Assembly (NCBI GenBank): GCA_030426665.1
Contig: JAUHYD010000001.1
Location: 124,001-188,000 of the forward strand
DNA: 64,000 nucleotides
DNA from: Bacteroidia bacterium
GTDB taxonomy: Bacteria > Bacteroidota > Bacteroidia > Chitinophagales > Chitinophagaceae
Direction of reading: 5' to 3'
The notes beneath the pieces were generated by a model. That model did not search any database, was not told where the DNA came from, and saw only the letters and a program-made list of their open reading frames with translations. The position numbers and the translations under genes were made by a program. Below, in pieces: positions 15,958 to 24,501 of the stretch. The stretch's first letter is position 1. Every line of letters starts with the position of its first letter.

Positions 15958-17784
15958 ATGAAGCAAACAATCACGGCACTTGCCATGGCTGCCATCTTAT
16001 TTACATCGTGTGGCAGCGAGGAGACCAAAGACACAGGAGCGAGCGAAGAACAAACCGCGGCACAACAGTTTATAGATGACTATACACAAAAGTATGTGCA
16101 GCTATACACCAATAGCAGTGAGGCTCAGTGGAAGGCGAATACAGAAATCATAGAGGGCGACAGCAGCAACACCATAGCTGCCAGCAAGGCAGATCAGGCA
16201 ATGGCTGAGTTTACCGGAAGTAAGGAAAACATAGAAAACGCTCGTAAGTTCATGGGGAGTAAAGATGAACTCACAGACCTGCAGGTAAAACAATTAGAAC
16301 AGATATTATATGCCGCCGCAAACAATCCCCAAACAGTGGCGGACCTGGTGAAGCGACGTATAAAGGCGGAGAACGCACAGACTAAGCAGCTATATGGCTA
16401 TCAGTACCTGCTCAATGGCAAAAAAGTAAGCACCAACGACCTTGACGGTATTCTTAAGAAAGAAACAAACCTCAATAAACGATTAGCTGCCTGGAACGCA
16501 AGCAAGGAAGTAGGACCTACCCTGAAAGACGGGCTCGTGCACCTCCGCGACTACCGCAATCAGACGGTACAGGCTTTAGGCTACCCAGACTACTTTACGT
16601 ATCAGGTAAGTGAGTACAATATGACTACATCTGAAATGATGCAGACTATGGATCGCCTTATCACTGAGTTGTACCCACTATACAGGGAGCTGCATACCTG
16701 GATGCGCTATGAAATGGCGGCAAAGTATCATGTAGCATCGGTGCCGGATTACCTGCCGGCTCACTGGTTGCCTAACCGCTGGGGGCAGGACTGGAGTGCA
16801 GCAGTAGAGGTCAAAGGCATAGATTTGGACAAAGTACTCGGCGAAAAAACACCTGAGTGGATTGTAAAGGAAGGAGAAAAACTGTATACCAGCATTGGCT
16901 TTCCATCGCTGCCTGCTACCTTCTGGGAGAAGTCGAGCCTGTACCCTTACCCACCCGATTCTGCAGTTAAGAAAAACAATCATGCATCGGCATGGCACAT
17001 GGATCTTAACCACGATGTACGTAGCCTGATGAGTGTAGAGCCTAATGCAGAATGGTGGGAGACTGCCAACCATGAGTTGGGACATATCTACTACTACCTC
17101 ACGTACACCAACAATGATGTGCCGCCGCTATTGCGCAAGGGAGCTAACCGGGCCTATCACGAAGCTATCGGGACTATGATGGGTCTTGCGGCAATGCAAA
17201 AGCCATACCTTGTGGGGAGAGGTCTTATAGGACCTGATGTAAAGACCGATGATACGCAGTCGCTATTGCGTGAGGCACTGAACTCGGTGGTATTTATTTT
17301 CTTTTCGTCAGGCACTATGAGCAACTTCGAAAAGGCTATGTATGCTGATACGTTGTCACCGGATCAGTTTAACCATAAATGGTGGGAACTGGCGAAAAAA
17401 TATCAGGGAATTGTACCACCTACCGAACGTGGTGAGGAGTATTGTGACGCGGCTACGAAAACACATATCAATGACGACCCGGCTCAGTATTACGACTATG
17501 CATTGTCGTACGTGATTCTCTATCAGCTACACAACCACATTGCTAAGAATATACTGAAGCAAGACCCTCGTGCGACTAACTACTACGGCCAGACTGGCAT
17601 AGGAGACTTCATTCGCAAAATCACTTATCCGGGTGCTTCTAAAGACTGGCGCGAGGTACTTAAAGAGTCAACAGGTGAAGAGCTAAATGCAAAAGCAATG
17701 CTCGAGTACTTTCAACCGCTCGTAAGTTGGTTGCAAGAGCAAAATAAGGGGCGTAAATACACATTACCTGAAACAATGGAATAG
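15958..17784 (+). CDS. M2 family zinc metallopeptidase (ACE-like dipeptidyl carboxypeptidase), lipoprotein
   Basis: 608 residues, with a lipobox LFTSC (Cys18). The zinc site is HELGH (372-376), with the third ligand Glu402 in HEAIG; angiotensin-converting enzyme has the same elements, here with two extra residues between them. The substrate-side motifs AWHMDLNHDVRSLM and YVILYQLHNHIA also fit the family. Bacterial M2 enzymes remove C-terminal dipeptides; this one is expected on the periplasmic face of a membrane. The gene is flanked by non-coding DNA and ends at a terminator, so it looks monocistronic. Confidence 0.93.
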   Translation: MKQTITALAMAAILFTSCGSEETKDTGASEEQTAAQQFIDDYTQKYVQLYTNSSEAQWKANTEIIEGDSSNTIAASKADQAMAEFTGSKENIENARKFMGSKDELTDLQVKQLEQILYAAANNPQTVADLVKRRIKAENAQTKQLYGYQYLLNGKKVSTNDLDGILKKETNLNKRLAAWNASKEVGPTLKDGLVHLRDYRNQTVQALGYPDYFTYQVSEYNMTTSEMMQTMDRLITELYPLYRELHTWMRYEMAAKYHVASVPDYLPAHWLPNRWGQDWSAAVEVKGIDLDKVLGEKTPEWIVKEGEKLYTSIGFPSLPATFWEKSSLYPYPPDSAVKKNNHASAWHMDLNHDVRSLMSVEPNAEWWETANHELGHIYYYLTYTNNDVPPLLRKGANRAYHEAIGTMMGLAAMQKPYLVGRGLIGPDVKTDDTQSLLREALNSVVFIFFSSGTMSNFEKAMYADTLSPDQFNHKWWELAKKYQGIVPPTERGEEYCDAATKTHINDDPAQYYDYALSYVILYQLHNHIAKNILKQDPRATNYYGQTGIGDFIRKITYPGASKDWREVLKESTGEELNAKAMLEYFQPLVSWLQEQNKGRKYTLPETME

Positions 17785-17828
17785 CTTAGGACATGAATCA
17801 ATAAAGCATCATTGACAACTCCAAAAAA

Positions 17829-17865
17829 CAAGTGTCGCCCCCTCAAGGAGCGACACTTGCTTTTT
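17829..17865 (+). terminator. Intrinsic terminator after M2 peptidase, REP-like in sequence
   Basis: CAAGTGTCGC, CCCCTCAAGGA, GCGACACTTG then CTTTTT. The stem ends and TCAA loop resemble the RAYT-flanking palindrome at 15437. Confidence 0.8.
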
Positions 17866-17945
17866 GTGCCGATAAGCCGATAATTCACCTTAACCCCGGC
17901 AACATAAGTATAGATGCACCGGGAGGATAATGATAAAAGCATTAA

Positions 17946-18371
17946 CTACTTCTTCTTTGAAGTACTCATTGTAGTTAAGTATCTCATAATTGCGGTTTGC
18001 TCTGCAGCACTTATCTTTTTGTCATAGGTATTGTTGGCTTTATTTACCATTTCAGTCACAATCCCTTTCCACTTTTCTGCTGGTTCCATACTTGGTTTTT
18101 TCGGGTCGTGACATGCACCGCACTTTTGCTCATATAGTATCATGTCCTGTTTAAGCCCTGCCAAGGTGTATCCCGGGAACTTTTCAGCACCACGTGCTGC
18201 ATCGGCCTCAGTGACGGCCGGCAACATATCGCCTTTAGATTTCTTGACTTCGGTGTGCGCTTTGCGAGATGTACTACATGACACGATAAGACCTAAGCTA
18301 GCAAGTGCCATCAGCATACTCAACTTATTGTTTGCGGTAAACCGAAACGAATTTCTCTTTGACAGATTCAT
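17946..18371 (-). CDS. Small c-type cytochrome-like lipoprotein
   Basis: A 141-residue protein with a hydrophobic leader and lipobox LIVSC (Cys32). One haem c site, CGACH (84-88), sits in a short helical domain (YTLAGLKQDMILYEQKCGACH, then EKWKGIVTEMVNKANN and AAEQTAIMRYLTTM). Start choice: the first ATG gives a long basic leader; the ATG at residue 19 (MLMALASLG) would also give a good lipoprotein signal. It is probably a single-haem electron carrier of the periplasm or outer membrane; the partner is unknown. It faces the M2 peptidase gene tail to tail. Confidence 0.8.
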   Translation of the reverse strand: MNLSKRNSFRFTANNKLSMLMALASLGLIVSCSTSRKAHTEVKKSKGDMLPAVTEADAARGAEKFPGYTLAGLKQDMILYEQKCGACHDPKKPSMEPAEKWKGIVTEMVNKANNTYDKKISAAEQTAIMRYLTTMSTSKKK

Positions 18372-18436
18372 ACAATTAAATTTTAGCTTAAAGTTCTGTC
18401 TTTGTTTTGAAAGTTACAAGTGTTTCTTTTCGGGTC

Positions 18437-18450
18437 CACTGATATCAGTG
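18437..18450. repeat. Perfect 14-bp palindrome
   Basis: CACTGATATCAGTG, upstream of the cytochrome gene; it may be a regulator binding site. Confidence 0.5.
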
Positions 18451-18461
18451 TACCGGTTTCG

Positions 18462-18497
18462 TTACTTAATACCCGATTGGCATAGGGTATTAAGTAA
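18462..18497. repeat. 13-bp perfect inverted repeat
   Basis: TTACTTAATACCC, GATTGGCATA, GGGTATTAAGTAA. There is no T-tract after either arm, so it could be an operator or an insertion remnant rather than a terminator. Confidence 0.6.
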
Positions 18498-18587
18498 GAT
18501 CGGGACAGCTACCTGAACCGAAATAAGAACTAATGCTGCTCTTCGAACCGATTACCCAAAATCATGAACCTGCTTTATGAAAAAGTG

Positions 18588-18600
18588 GCACACAGTGTGC
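18588..18600. repeat. Short palindrome with GGCACAC core
   Basis: GCACAC-A-GTGTGC preceded by AAGTG. It resembles half of the RAYT-flanking palindromes and may be a decayed REP. Confidence 0.35.
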
Positions 18601-18630
18601 GATGGAATAACTAAGTACAGTTACCAAAAC

Positions 18631-18664
18631 AAAAAATCTGCAATGACATATTGTCATTGCAGAT
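18631..18664 (-). terminator. Intrinsic terminator of the glycan cluster
   Basis: On the minus strand ATCTGCAATGACA, a 3-base loop, TGTCATTGCAGAT, then TTTTT; a 13-bp perfect stem 26 bp after the sugar transferase stop. Confidence 0.85.
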
Positions 18665-18689
18665 CAAGTATAATAATGAAATACCCGAG

Positions 18690-19436
18690 TTACTTATTCT
18701 TCTTTCGGGAAATCATTTCATAAGCCTTTACAAATACACACCCAAAAGTGTTGAACAGAATACTTATATCGAGCGATATGCTTCTGTTTTTCATATAGTA
18801 AATGTCCCACTGAATACGCTTACGTAATTCTCTTTCTACACTAATCTCACCAATATAATCCTTAATCTGCGCCATTCCAGTCATTCCCGGCTGCACCTCA
18901 AGGCGCAAATTGTAATAAGGAATCACCTGAGAATAGTATTTTGTGTGATATAACATGTGGGGTCTGGGGCCTACAATACTCATATCGCCCATAAGTACAT
19001 TGAGAAACTGAGGAGTCTCATCTAAGTGGGTAACTCTCAGAAATTTTCCAATTTTCGTAATTCGCTTATCGTTGATACCAACCTGCTTAAAGTCGGCTTC
19101 GTCGTTTATGAACATTGTCCGGAATTTGTAACAGTTAAACTCAACGCCCATGTAGCCGGTACGCTTCTGTACAAAAAACGCCGGTCCTTTTGAAGTAAGC
19201 CTTATCAGCAAATACAAAATGGGAGTAAGCCAAGACATTACACCAACGATAAACAACAATGACAATGAAATGTCCATCATACGTTTTACAGTTGTGTAAT
19301 ACGCAGCAGGCTGATGCTCAAGATATTGTTGATTCATTTCCTGAAACATATAGCGTATATTAGCCATATCCGTTTGGGGAATTGAACTACTTTGTACCTT
19401 GTCAACCGGGTAGTCTATTGTTGCTTGTTGTTTCAT
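18690..19436 (-). CDS. Undecaprenyl-phosphate sugar-1-phosphate transferase-type enzyme (bacterial sugar transferase)
   Basis: A 248-residue protein of the WcaJ/PglC-type family (PF02397). After a polar N terminus of about 50 residues comes the re-entrant/membrane segment MMDISLSLLFIVGVMSWLTPILYLLIR, then KGPAFFVQKRTGYMG, FNCYKFRTM, RVTHLDETPQFLNVL, MSIVGPRPHM and VQPGMTGMAQI. Such enzymes place the first sugar phosphate on undecaprenyl phosphate at the inner membrane and so start an exopolysaccharide, O-antigen or glycoprotein glycan. It lacks the long N-terminal transmembrane half of WbaP/WcaJ, so it is the short form. It is the last gene of the minus-strand glycan cluster. Confidence 0.93.
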   Translation of the reverse strand: MKQQATIDYPVDKVQSSSIPQTDMANIRYMFQEMNQQYLEHQPAAYYTTVKRMMDISLSLLFIVGVMSWLTPILYLLIRLTSKGPAFFVQKRTGYMGVEFNCYKFRTMFINDEADFKQVGINDKRITKIGKFLRVTHLDETPQFLNVLMGDMSIVGPRPHMLYHTKYYSQVIPYYNLRLEVQPGMTGMAQIKDYIGEISVERELRKRIQWDIYYMKNRSISLDISILFNTFGCVFVKAYEMISRKKNK

Positions 19437-19510
19437 TAATGGTATAAACCGATTTGCTATACTTTACTGCAAAAACCGTGCTAACTTTTTCGGATTAACA
19501 AATATTTTGG

Positions 19511-22500
19511 TTAATCGCTGAAATCTACTCTGAAGCCTTCGTTATCCAAACTAAAGTTCGGGTTGTAAAACGGATCGTTTTTTATATACTTATTCCATTT
19601 TGATCTAAAGTATTTAATTTCCCGCACATGCCTCTCGTAAGATTTTTTATCCTGACTTGGATGCCCACGAGTAGCAGACTCATAGTGATAAAGTACAACA
19701 TCCGGCAAATATATATTATAATAACCTGAATCAATCAACTTCAAGCAAAAATCTACGTCATTGTATTCTACCTCAAGTGCTTCATCCATTCCGCCTACTT
19801 CGTCATACACACTTTTTCGAACCATCAGACAGGCTGCGGTTAGTGCTGCATAGTTACTCACAAACTGAAGTTTATTAAAATACCCGGTTGCGTTTTTATG
19901 ATACCCGACAAAAGCATGTGCTGCTACTTTGTCATCGCCAAGTCCTATTACGGTTCCTGCATGCTGAATCGTATCGTCCGGATATAAGAGCTTAACACCC
20001 ACAGCCCCTGTCGGTTCATTCTGACAATATGCCACCATCCATGTAATCCAATCACCTTTCAATATCTCAACGTCATTATTCAACATCAAAATGTACTCGC
20101 CTGTACTCAACGAACTACCTAAATTCATCAACTTAGAGAAGTTGAATGGGAAGGATGCGTCAACACACCTGAATATATCTTTGTGCTTTTCGGTGTAAAA
20201 CTTCATTAAATCGAAAAACGCTTTGGAAGTACTATTATTGTTTAGGACAATAATTTCATAATTCGGATATTCTGTTAATGAAAGAATAGAGTCAATTGTA
20301 TTCTTCATCATATCTGTAGCATCCTTAGTTGGTATTATGATGCTAACTTTACCCTCTTTTCTTATTTTGTACTTAATACGGTAACGTCCTCTCTGTGAGG
20401 TATACTGTACTTCGCCGGGTAAGTTTCTACGAACTAATGCTTCTTCAAGTGCCTTTTTCCCTGCAATATATGCGTATGGCTTCACATCTGTATTTCCTGC
20501 TACAGACAATTCATGTATCCTCCAGTGATAAAGAATTTTGGGTATATGCCCGATACTCTTTGCCTTCTCGGTACACCTCAACATTAAGTCGTAATCCTGA
20601 CTACCCTCAAAACCTAAACGGAAACCACCAACTTCGTGAATTAAACTTCGTTTAATAACGGCGACGTGTGATACATAATTGGTTGCCATCAATTTATCAG
20701 GTGACCAGTCAGGCTTGAAAAACGGATCTACAAAAACATTTGAACTTAACATCTTATCTTCATCAGAGTATATTAACTCGTCATCCGGGTTTTCGTTAAT
20801 ATGTTTTACAACTTCAAACAAACAATTGGTTGTAAGTACATCATCATGATCAAGTAGTAAAACATATTCGCCTTCTGCCAACGCAAGCGCAGAGTTGGTG
20901 CAAGCACTTATATGTCCGTTTGTCTCTCTCAATTCTACTTTTATGCGCTTATCTTTCATCGCATAAGAATTCAACAAACGCTGTATCTGAGGATTTGGTG
21001 AACAGTCATCTGCAATACACAACTCCCAATTTTCGTAGGACTGACTAATTACAGACTCTATTGCATCTTTCAGGAAAGAAAGCTCAGGATTATACACCGG
21101 CATTATGACACTTACAGTAGGCCTTTTACTGATTTTGTCGATTTCATTGTCATACTCTGCTTGCAATGTAACGGGGTCCAGCTTCTTTCTGATCCACGCA
21201 TTGTAATCTTCCTGCACAATATTACCTTCTGAACTATCCAGATAAATTATGTTGACAGGTCGGTCTTCCGAGTATAAATACAAGCGCTTCAGAATACCTT
21301 TTGCAATTTTCCTGAGAATTCTGAATCCCGGTCTGCTGAAAGTAAAAAGGATAAACTTAATAATTTTCTTAAATCCGCTTGTACCACTTGTAGACTTCTT
21401 GAAAAATATCCCCTTAAAATGCTTAAGCTTCTGATCGAGTTTGTAATACCATTTACTTTCCAGAGTATAAATCCGTTTTTGCATGCTCAAATTGAGCTCC
21501 GTAACAGACTTTACTTCATCAATCGATTGGTTAATGACTTGTAACTGGCTATCTATTTTCTTATTAAACTTATTAAGTTGATAAGTAGACAGACGCGTCT
21601 GGTTAAATGACTTCAGTAAAATAAACTGCAAATTATCGACGAATAGTGAAGCGTATTTGTCAAATATTTTTTCGAAATCATCTGGCTTAATTTCATCAAA
21701 TGCGTCCTTTTTCTTTTCAGCTATTTTGCCATTCTCTCTATTTTTATCATCGACAACTACCGTAGTGTTGACCGCTATTACGTTACCACCATTAACCTGC
21801 AACGATTTCACAATAAAGTCCCACAACATTCCGTAATATGAATATTGCACTTCGAAACCAGGCGTCTCTAGGTATGTTTTCCTAGAAAAAGTCAGGTTAT
21901 CAACGTTTAACACTCTAATGAGCATATCCTGAAAGCTAAGCTCTTCCGTGTCTGAATCTAAAGGGGCAGCAAATGTAAATACAGGAACACGCTCATTCTT
22001 AAACGGCAATAAGATATCCGTAATTTGGTGCGATAACGAGGAGTCGTCTAGCACTACATATGCACAACTACTACTTTGAATTACATTATTAAGGTCAGTA
22101 CTCGACTGCAAATTTGTAATAGAAATTCCCGACACTTTCCCCTCTATCACTCGGAGAAGCTTTTTCTCAACTAACTCTGAACTACACAATGTGTATAATT
22201 CAGGACATTTAGAAAAGCTATTCTTAAGCTGGGAAAACTTACGAAACAGTAAGTCTTCGTTAAAGTTAACAGAAGATATCACCAATATATATAGAATGTC
22301 CTCCCCACTATACCATGCGTCATATTTAACCAGTAAGTTAAATTCCTCTATTTTATCCCGAGAAGATTTTTCATTTACTGACAACAAGTTTTTCTCATCG
22401 GTCTCATCTAAGTTTTTTACGCCATAGGCTGGTTTTACCTCTTTAATTTTTAGCGTTGGATTTACGATCGGAAGGGTCTTTAAAACTATCTCGGGTATGC

Positions 22501-22984
22501 TAAATACATTATCAACATGTACCGAGAAGCTAGTTTTCTGATTCTGGCTTAGAAATTCAGTTATTTTATTAGAATAGTCGTTTGAACCAAATTTATCATC
22601 GTAAACGAAAGCAAAAAAGGAGTCTGGAAACAGAGTAGAAAGTTGTAACTCAAAAAAGTCTTCGTAACAGCATAATACCCCCCACAACTTATTGGTGTCA
22701 AAACCAATTTCCAGAAGGAATTTAATTACTGACCGTGCTTCTTCCGGTCTATTGTAAGATGCAGATTTAAATCTTTTAAGTGCTGCTGCACACTCGCTGT
22801 TGTTGAAATAGTTGTGTTCATGGCTAGAAAATGAGTCTGAGAACTCGTCCATATCCCTGATTTCCAGATTATCGGACAATAGCATTGCTAGTCCAGCACC
22901 ATCAGAGGAGTGTGGGCCTATAATAAATACCGGCGTCTTACCGAGTTCAATCGGGTTTAGAACAGTTGATTGTATTTGGCGCAT
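19511..22984 (-). CDS. Large glycosyltransferase with two GT2 domains and an unusual N-terminal half
   Basis: 1157 residues. Two GT-A/GT2 domains: the first near 625-860 (PTVSVIMPVYNPELSFLKDA, ADDCSP, LLLDHDDVL), the second near 900-1130 (VSIIIPTKDATDMM, IVLNNNS, LMLNNDVEIL, EYNDVDFCLKL). Residues 14-40 (GKTPVFIIGPHSSDGAGLAMLL) resemble the start of a sulfotransferase fold, but the SGTS phosphate-binding residues are missing. Residues 210-400 look like another globular domain that I cannot place. A basic, helical stretch links the halves. It probably adds two sugars in succession to a growing glycan. It overlaps the ABC ATPase gene by 28 bp. Confidence 0.85.
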   Translation of the reverse strand: MRQIQSTVLNPIELGKTPVFIIGPHSSDGAGLAMLLSDNLEIRDMDEFSDSFSSHEHNYFNNSECAAALKRFKSASYNRPEEARSVIKFLLEIGFDTNKLWGVLCCYEDFFELQLSTLFPDSFFAFVYDDKFGSNDYSNKITEFLSQNQKTSFSVHVDNVFSIPEIVLKTLPIVNPTLKIKEVKPAYGVKNLDETDEKNLLSVNEKSSRDKIEEFNLLVKYDAWYSGEDILYILVISSVNFNEDLLFRKFSQLKNSFSKCPELYTLCSSELVEKKLLRVIEGKVSGISITNLQSSTDLNNVIQSSSCAYVVLDDSSLSHQITDILLPFKNERVPVFTFAAPLDSDTEELSFQDMLIRVLNVDNLTFSRKTYLETPGFEVQYSYYGMLWDFIVKSLQVNGGNVIAVNTTVVVDDKNRENGKIAEKKKDAFDEIKPDDFEKIFDKYASLFVDNLQFILLKSFNQTRLSTYQLNKFNKKIDSQLQVINQSIDEVKSVTELNLSMQKRIYTLESKWYYKLDQKLKHFKGIFFKKSTSGTSGFKKIIKFILFTFSRPGFRILRKIAKGILKRLYLYSEDRPVNIIYLDSSEGNIVQEDYNAWIRKKLDPVTLQAEYDNEIDKISKRPTVSVIMPVYNPELSFLKDAIESVISQSYENWELCIADDCSPNPQIQRLLNSYAMKDKRIKVELRETNGHISACTNSALALAEGEYVLLLDHDDVLTTNCLFEVVKHINENPDDELIYSDEDKMLSSNVFVDPFFKPDWSPDKLMATNYVSHVAVIKRSLIHEVGGFRLGFEGSQDYDLMLRCTEKAKSIGHIPKILYHWRIHELSVAGNTDVKPYAYIAGKKALEEALVRRNLPGEVQYTSQRGRYRIKYKIRKEGKVSIIIPTKDATDMMKNTIDSILSLTEYPNYEIIVLNNNSTSKAFFDLMKFYTEKHKDIFRCVDASFPFNFSKLMNLGSSLSTGEYILMLNNDVEILKGDWITWMVAYCQNEPTGAVGVKLLYPDDTIQHAGTVIGLGDDKVAAHAFVGYHKNATGYFNKLQFVSNYAALTAACLMVRKSVYDEVGGMDEALEVEYNDVDFCLKLIDSGYYNIYLPDVVLYHYESATRGHPSQDKKSYERHVREIKYFRSKWNKYIKNDPFYNPNFSLDNEGFRVDFSD

Positions 22985-23682
22985 ATTTCTTCCGCGTTTC
23001 CACTACTGATTAGCTCTCCTTTTTCCAACAAAATAGCTTTATCGCATATTTTAGCTACATCTCCTGGAAAGTGAGAGACGAACAATATAGTCTTTCCTTG
23101 TTTTTTTATCTGGAATATTTTTTCGTAACACTTTGCCTGAAAACCCTGGTCGCCTACGGCCAGCACCTCGTCAATAATAAGAATATCTGAATCGTTGGCC
23201 AACGAAATAGAAAAAGCCAAACGAGCAGACATACCTGACGAATATTGCTTCACAGGCATCCTAAGGACTTCGTCGCTTAATTCTGAAAAGCTCTTAATAT
23301 TTTCAATAACATTTGTATTTTTCTTTTTGGTACCGTACAAAGACAGGAGCATGGCAATATTCTCATATCCTGTTAGCTCTACCTCAATTCCGGCGCCAAT
23401 TGCCAATATTGGTGCAAAACTTCCATTTACCGTTACTGTCCCTTTATCGGGTTTAATGATACCGGCAATTGTGCGAAGCAACGTGCTTTTGCCAGAGCCA
23501 TTTCTACCAAGTATACCAAGGCTTTCTCCTCTCTCAACGGTAACTGAAATATTATTCAGTATCGTTTTGTTTTTGAAAGGGCTTTTTCGGTAAGTAATCA
23601 AATCTTTGATAGAATAAACGCCAACATTATTCTCCCAAAAATTGACGTGTACATTTTCTACTACTATGATATTGTCAGCCAT
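22957..23682 (-). CDS. ABC transporter ATP-binding protein for polysaccharide export (Wzt/TagH-like)
   Basis: 241 residues with Walker A GRNGSGKST, signature YSSGMSARL, Walker B ILIIDEVLAVGD and switch His in VSHFPGD. The region NNISVTVERGESLGILG is typical of the polysaccharide/teichoic acid exporter ATPases. It ends after the ATPase domain, so it lacks the C-terminal carbohydrate-binding domain that some Wzt proteins use to recognise a capped O-antigen. It pairs with the permease 11 bp upstream and is followed, with overlap, by the large glycosyltransferase. Confidence 0.93.
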   Translation of the reverse strand: MADNIIVVENVHVNFWENNVGVYSIKDLITYRKSPFKNKTILNNISVTVERGESLGILGRNGSGKSTLLRTIAGIIKPDKGTVTVNGSFAPILAIGAGIEVELTGYENIAMLLSLYGTKKKNTNVIENIKSFSELSDEVLRMPVKQYSSGMSARLAFSISLANDSDILIIDEVLAVGDQGFQAKCYEKIFQIKKQGKTILFVSHFPGDVAKICDKAILLEKGELISSGNAEEICAKYNQLF

Positions 23683-23693
23683 TTAGTAAGAGA

Positions 23694-24443
23694 TTATATA
23701 GCGGAAATGAATTGGTTTTTTAAACGATTAAATACCACGAGACCGATAATCAGCATAGTAAATGCAATGAAAATACACACATTCCATGCATGCATTGGCG
23801 GCACAACATTTTCGTGAAAAATTGTACGTCCCAATTTAATAAAATAATATATAGGATTACTTTTGATTACCAACTTATATTTTTCCGGAATCATAGTTTC
23901 CGGGTAAGCAATCGGAGTAAGGTAAAACAAAGCTGGCTGAATTGTCCCCCACAAGATGCCAACATCTCTAAAAAAAACATTAATTGAACTCAATAGCAGG
24001 TTGAGCCCATATGCAAATATCGCAAACAACAATAAGGCCGGGATAGCAAACAAGAGCTTGTAGCTATACACAATACCAAACCAGTTCATCAAAACCAGAA
24101 ATACGATAATGGTCAGCAGCAAATTAAATAATTCGCTAATCATTTCGGAAAGGGGAAAAAAGTAAGCCGGAATATTCAAGGACTTCAAAAGCCCTGCAGA
24201 CCCCGCAACACTACCAACAGACTGACTCGTAACATTAGAAAAGAAAAACCATAATATTAGACCAGATGTCACAAAAAGGATATAGTGATCCATCGAAGGA
24301 AAACTCTGACTGAACATCACCATAAATATCAGCAAGTAAATCAAGGGCTTAATAAAGCCCCAGAAAAAGCCTACCAACGAATTTTTATACCTTAGTATCA
24401 CATTTCGCTTACTAAGGGCGTATATACGATTTATGTCTTGCAC
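23694..24443 (-). CDS. ABC-2 type permease for polysaccharide export (Wzm/TagG-like)
   Basis: 249 residues with six predicted membrane segments (for instance LVGFFWGFIKPLIYLLIFMVMF, YILFVTSGLILWFFFSNVTSQ, LLFAIPALLLFAIFAYGLNLLLS, VCIFIAFTMLIIGLVVFNRL). The N-terminal RYKNSLVGFFWGFIKPL and the FFRDVG motif are hallmarks of the ABC-2 polyol/polysaccharide exporter permeases. With the adjacent ATPase it should move a lipid-linked glycan across the inner membrane. It is divergent from the GT4 gene, with 58 bp between the starts. Confidence 0.92.
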   Translation of the reverse strand: MQDINRIYALSKRNVILRYKNSLVGFFWGFIKPLIYLLIFMVMFSQSFPSMDHYILFVTSGLILWFFFSNVTSQSVGSVAGSAGLLKSLNIPAYFFPLSEMISELFNLLLTIIVFLVLMNWFGIVYSYKLLFAIPALLLFAIFAYGLNLLLSSINVFFRDVGILWGTIQPALFYLTPIAYPETMIPEKYKLVIKSNPIYYFIKLGRTIFHENVVPPMHAWNVCIFIAFTMLIIGLVVFNRLKNQFISAI

Positions 24444-24501
24444 TTATTGTGTTTTGTTAATACTTTGCGCAGGCAAAAAAGCTCACCTACATAACCATTA
24501 C

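Larger units (their letters stand above)
18372..18689. other. Palindrome-rich non-coding stretch
   Basis: A 318-bp intergenic region without a gene. It contains a 14-bp perfect palindrome (18437), a 13-bp inverted repeat (18462-18497), a short GCACACAGTGTGC palindrome (18588) and the terminator of the sugar transferase gene (18631-18664). Confidence 0.6.
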
